A stretch of DNA of 7,555 nt from Acidobacteriota bacterium (GTDB lineage Bacteria > Acidobacteriota > Blastocatellia > Pyrinomonadales > Pyrinomonadaceae), in assembly GCA_019247865.1 (NCBI GenBank), contig JAFBAJ010000693.1, positions 1 through 7,555 of the forward strand, read 5' to 3'. The translations under genes were made by a program, and so were the position numbers. This document shows, piece by piece, positions 4,932 to 7,555 of this stretch (within the stretch, counting starts at the first letter, position 1; each line of letters begins with the position of its first letter). The notes under the pieces were generated by a model. It did no database searches. It saw only the letters and a list, made by a program, of their open reading frames with translations, and was not told the DNA's origin.

Positions 4932-7555
4932 ATGTCTGAACGCGAGCAACTTGAGCAGGCCATCGTTATTCAGGAGTCTTTGCGCGCGGCTTTAGGTGAC
5001 GCGATGGTGGACGCGACCATCGCCGCTTTGCGTCAAAAGCTGGCCGCGCTCGTAGAAGAGCCTCCCGTCGAACAGCGCAAACAGGCCACAGTCCTCTTCG
5101 GCGACATCTCCGGCTACACGGCCATCTCCGAGACCCTCGACGCAGAAGAGGTCAAAGAGATGATGAACGCGCTCTGGGCGCGGCTCGACAAGGCCATCAC
5201 GGATCACGGCGGAACGGTCGTGGCGCACATGGGCGACGGCGTGATGGCCGTCTGGGGCGCGCAGACCGCGCAGGAAGATGACCCGGAGCGAGCCATCCGA
5301 GCCGCGCTGGTGATGCAGGAGGAGGTCAAGGGCTTCGTCGCGTCCAACCTGTGCTTCATTGGGATGAGGGGCAAGTCGGCCGAGAACGCACCGACCTTGC
5401 GCATGCGCATCGGCATCAACACGGGGCCGGTCATCCTCGGCACGGTCGCCACGACCAAAGAGTTCACGGCGCTCGGCGACACGACCAACCTCGCCGCGCG
5501 CCTTGAGCACGCAGCCCCGGTCGGCGGCATCCTCATCGCGCACGACACCTATCGACAGGTGCGCGGCGCGTTCGAGGTGCAGCCGCTCAAGCCGATCAGC
5601 GTCAAAGGCAAGGTCGAGCCCGTGCAGGTCTACGTCATCGAGCGTGCCAAGCCGCGCGCCTTCCGCGTCGGCACGCGCGGCGTCGAAGGCGTCGAGACGC
5701 GCATGATCGGCCGGCATGCGGAGCTGGAGCGTCTGCTTGAAGCGCTGAGCATCGCCATCGAAGACCGTGTGCCGCAGGTCGTGACGGTGCTCGGCGAAGC
5801 GGGCCTGGGCAAATCGCGTCTCCTCTACGAATTCAACAACCGCCTCGAAGTGCTGCCCGAAAGAGTACAGGTCTTCAACGCGCGCTCGACCGAATCCATG
5901 CGCGGCCTGCCCTATTCGCTGGTGCGCGATCTCTTCTCTTTCCGCTTCGAGATACTGGACAGCGACCCGCCGCCGGTCGCGCGCGAGAAACTGGAGCGCG
6001 GGCTGGTCTCGACCTTCGGCGAGAGCGCGGACTCGCTCATGCGCGCGCACTTCATCGGGCAGCTCATCGGCCTGGACTTTTCGGCGAGCCCGGTCTTGTC
6101 CGGCATTCTCAACGACGCGAAGCAGATACGCGACCGCGCCTTTCACTACGCGACGCAGTTCTTCATGACGGTCGGACGCGAGCGCCCGCTGGCGGTCTAC
6201 CTCGACGACCTGCACTGGGCGGACGACGGCTCGCTCGACTTCGTTGAACATCTGACGCGCAACTGCACGGACGTTCCGCTGACCATCCTCTGCCTCTCGC
6301 GCCCGATGCTGCTGGAGCGGCGGCCCGCGTGGGGCGAAGAGGGAGAGGGACGCACGCGGCTGATGCTGCAACCACTGTCGAAGAGAGAGAGCCGTCAGCT
6401 CGTCGAAGAGATTCTGCGACAGGCCGAGAACGTGCCGCAGAAGTTGCGCGACATGGTGGTCGGCGGGGCGGAAGGCAATCCGTTCTACCTGGAAGAGCTG
6501 ATCAAGATGCTGATCGACCAGAAGGTCATCGAGCCGGGAGAGGAGCAATGGCGCGTGGACGCGAGCCGTCTGGCGGAAGTCAAAGTTCCGCCGACGCTGA
6601 CCGGCGTCCTGCAGGCGCGCCTCGACGGACTCGTGCTCTGGGAAAAGACTGTGTTGCAACGCGCCTCGGTCGTCGGGCGCAAGTTCTGGGACAGCGCGGT
6701 CGAGCACCTGCAAGCGGAGGCGGCTGGAATCAGATGCGTTGAGCCTAAGTCACCGGCCGCGCTCGAAGCGCTGCGCAACAAAGAGCTCATCTACGGGCGC
6801 GCGGCCTCCTCCTTCGCCGACACCAACGAGTACATCTTCAAGCACGCGCTCCTCCGCGACGTGACGTATGAGAGCGTCCTCATGCGCGAGCGGCGCAACT
6901 ATCACCGGCAGGTGGCCGAGTGGTTAGTAGACCGCAGCGGCGAACGCGTCAACCAGTACGCCGCGACCATCGCGGAGCATTACGAGCGCGCCAACGACCT
7001 TGCGCTCACGATTGAATGGTATGGCCGCGCGGGGCAACAGGCGCGCGAGGCTTACGCGCTGGCGACCGCCATCAGCTTTTATCGCAAGGCGCTGGAGCTT
7101 TCGGAAGCGCACGACGACGCGCCCTCGCCGTGGGGGACGCAGCGGCTGCAATGGTATCAGGGCGTGGCCGAAGCCCTGTGGTGGCAGGCGCGTTTCGCGG
7201 AGGCGGTCGAAGCTTACCGACTGATGCTCGAAGCGGCGGAGGAGGTGGGAGACGCACTGGCGCAGGCGAGAGCTTGGAACGGCATGGCTCTCGTGCAGGA
7301 GCGACAGGGCGACAATCGTGCTTCGCTCGAAAGCGCGAAGTGCGCCGAGAAGCTCGCGCGCGAGGCGGGTGACAGCACAGCCGCCAAGATGGAGCTGGCC
7401 GCCGCCCTCAATCGTCGCGCCAGCGTCCTCTACCGGCTCGGAGAGGTGACGAAGGCGATGTCGCTCGGCGAGCAGGCGCTTGAGCTTTCGACCGCGCTCG
7501 GTCAGAACGGCTTGCGCGAGCGTGCCGGGGGCTTGCGCGCGCTCGGCGTCGCCAA
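4932..7555 (+). CDS. Class III nucleotide cyclase fused to STAND/AAA-type ATPase and TPR repeats (C-terminus outside window)
   Basis: The frame is open from ATG 4932 to the right edge (874 full codons). Residues 2-47 are a charged, helical, probably coiled-coil segment. The cyclase domain spans about 49-237. Metal aspartates are D58 (FGDISGYT) and D102 (MGDGVMAVW), 44 residues apart as in mammalian adenylyl cyclases, and the transition-state pair is N186 and R190 (TTNLAARLE). The usual base-contacting lysine is A98 and the second specificity position is T179. The ATPase follows from MIGR (258), with Walker A GEAGLGKS (288-295), Walker B YLDDLHWAD (423-431) and GNPF (515-518). TPR-like helices run from about 677. 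Related proteins make cAMP or cGMP in the cytoplasm, with ATPase and TPR parts thought to sense or regulate. An in-frame GTG at 4920 is a weaker start. Only a marginal GGA (4922-4924) serves as ribosome binding site. The product made is not certain. Confidence 0.93.
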   Translation, partial: MSEREQLEQAIVIQESLRAALGDAMVDATIAALRQKLAALVEEPPVEQRKQATVLFGDISGYTAISETLDAEEVKEMMNALWARLDKAITDHGGTVVAHMGDGVMAVWGAQTAQEDDPERAIRAALVMQEEVKGFVASNLCFIGMRGKSAENAPTLRMRIGINTGPVILGTVATTKEFTALGDTTNLAARLEHAAPVGGILIAHDTYRQVRGAFEVQPLKPISVKGKVEPVQVYVIERAKPRAFRVGTRGVEGVETRMIGRHAELERLLEALSIAIEDRVPQVVTVLGEAGLGKSRLLYEFNNRLEVLPERVQVFNARSTESMRGLPYSLVRDLFSFRFEILDSDPPPVAREKLERGLVSTFGESADSLMRAHFIGQLIGLDFSASPVLSGILNDAKQIRDRAFHYATQFFMTVGRERPLAVYLDDLHWADDGSLDFVEHLTRNCTDVPLTILCLSRPMLLERRPAWGEEGEGRTRLMLQPLSKRESRQLVEEILRQAENVPQKLRDMVVGGAEGNPFYLEELIKMLIDQKVIEPGEEQWRVDASRLAEVKVPPTLTGVLQARLDGLVLWEKTVLQRASVVGRKFWDSAVEHLQAEAAGIRCVEPKSPAALEALRNKELIYGRAASSFADTNEYIFKHALLRDVTYESVLMRERRNYHRQVAEWLVDRSGERVNQYAATIAEHYERANDLALTIEWYGRAGQQAREAYALATAISFYRKALELSEAHDDAPSPWGTQRLQWYQGVAEALWWQARFAEAVEAYRLMLEAAEEVGDALAQARAWNGMALVQERQGDNRASLESAKCAEKLAREAGDSTAAKMELAAALNRRASVLYRLGEVTKAMSLGEQALELSTALGQNGLRERAGGLRALGVA
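6960..7555 (+). repeat. TPR-like helical repeats of the cyclase-ATPase protein
   Basis: From residue about 677 the protein turns into antiparallel-helix repeats. Recognisable second-helix signatures are AISFYRKALELSE (ending at residue 725), EAVEAYRLMLEAAEEVGD, ASLESAKCAEKLAREAGD and KAMSLGEQALELSTALGQ. The last three are each preceded by a first helix such as YQGVAEALWWQARF, AWNGMALVQERQGD or NRRASVLYRLGE. Units are about 40 residues, longer than the classical 34, as is common in regulators with this architecture. The array continues past the right edge. Its likely role is protein-protein interaction or ligand sensing that controls the ATPase and cyclase. Confidence 0.75.

Noticed and set aside
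4992..6713. 573-codon minus-strand open frame opposite the cyclase gene
   Set aside because: It lies wholly antisense to a gene with intact catalytic motifs. Its product is rich in Arg, Asp, His and Leu with no recognisable domain, as expected of a GC-rich complement frame.

Overview
The window holds two long genes that point away from each other across a 258-base gap at 4674-4931. Both are still open at the window edge, so neither complete product is visible. The DNA is GC-rich with GC-rich third codon positions. A giant secreted protein with a beta-helix and 45-residue DYDGDG repeats, beside a cyclase-ATPase-TPR protein, resembles what I know of Acidobacteriota (Blastocatellia/Pyrinomonadaceae-like) and, less strongly, Chloroflexota. 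This placement is inference from protein style only; there is no rRNA or other marker gene.

Minus strand, 4673 down to 1: at least 1557 codons of a modular exported protein. In order it has a basic signal peptide, an N-terminal beta-sandwich-like module, a fibronectin type III domain, a right-handed parallel beta-helix of about 780 residues ending in a PDIGADE signature, a further beta-rich module, a carboxypeptidase-regulatory-like fold, and a run of FG-GAP/VCBS-type calcium-loop repeats cut by the left edge. It is most likely a cell-surface or secreted binding or adhesion protein. No catalytic site can be assigned.

Intergenic 4674-4931: a good sigma-70-like promoter for the minus-strand gene (TTGACT, 17 bases, TATCTT). 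Two copies of TCCCGCG lie inside its spacer, and a small inverted repeat sits just after the predicted transcription start. A possible 15-codon leader ORF overlaps the minus-strand start codon. No convincing promoter or strong ribosome binding site was found for the plus-strand gene.

Plus strand, 4932 to 7555: at least 874 codons of a class III nucleotide cyclase fused to a STAND/AAA-type ATPase and TPR repeats. Both metal-binding aspartates, the transition-state Asn and Arg, and Walker A and B motifs are present. The lysine that normally contacts the purine base is replaced by alanine.

The two genes share only their upstream region, and nothing in the sequence ties their functions together. 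I see no tRNA, rRNA, CRISPR array, insertion sequence or terminator, and no clear evidence of a new multi-gene system. The most checkable oddities are the altered cyclase pocket and the structured minus-strand leader.
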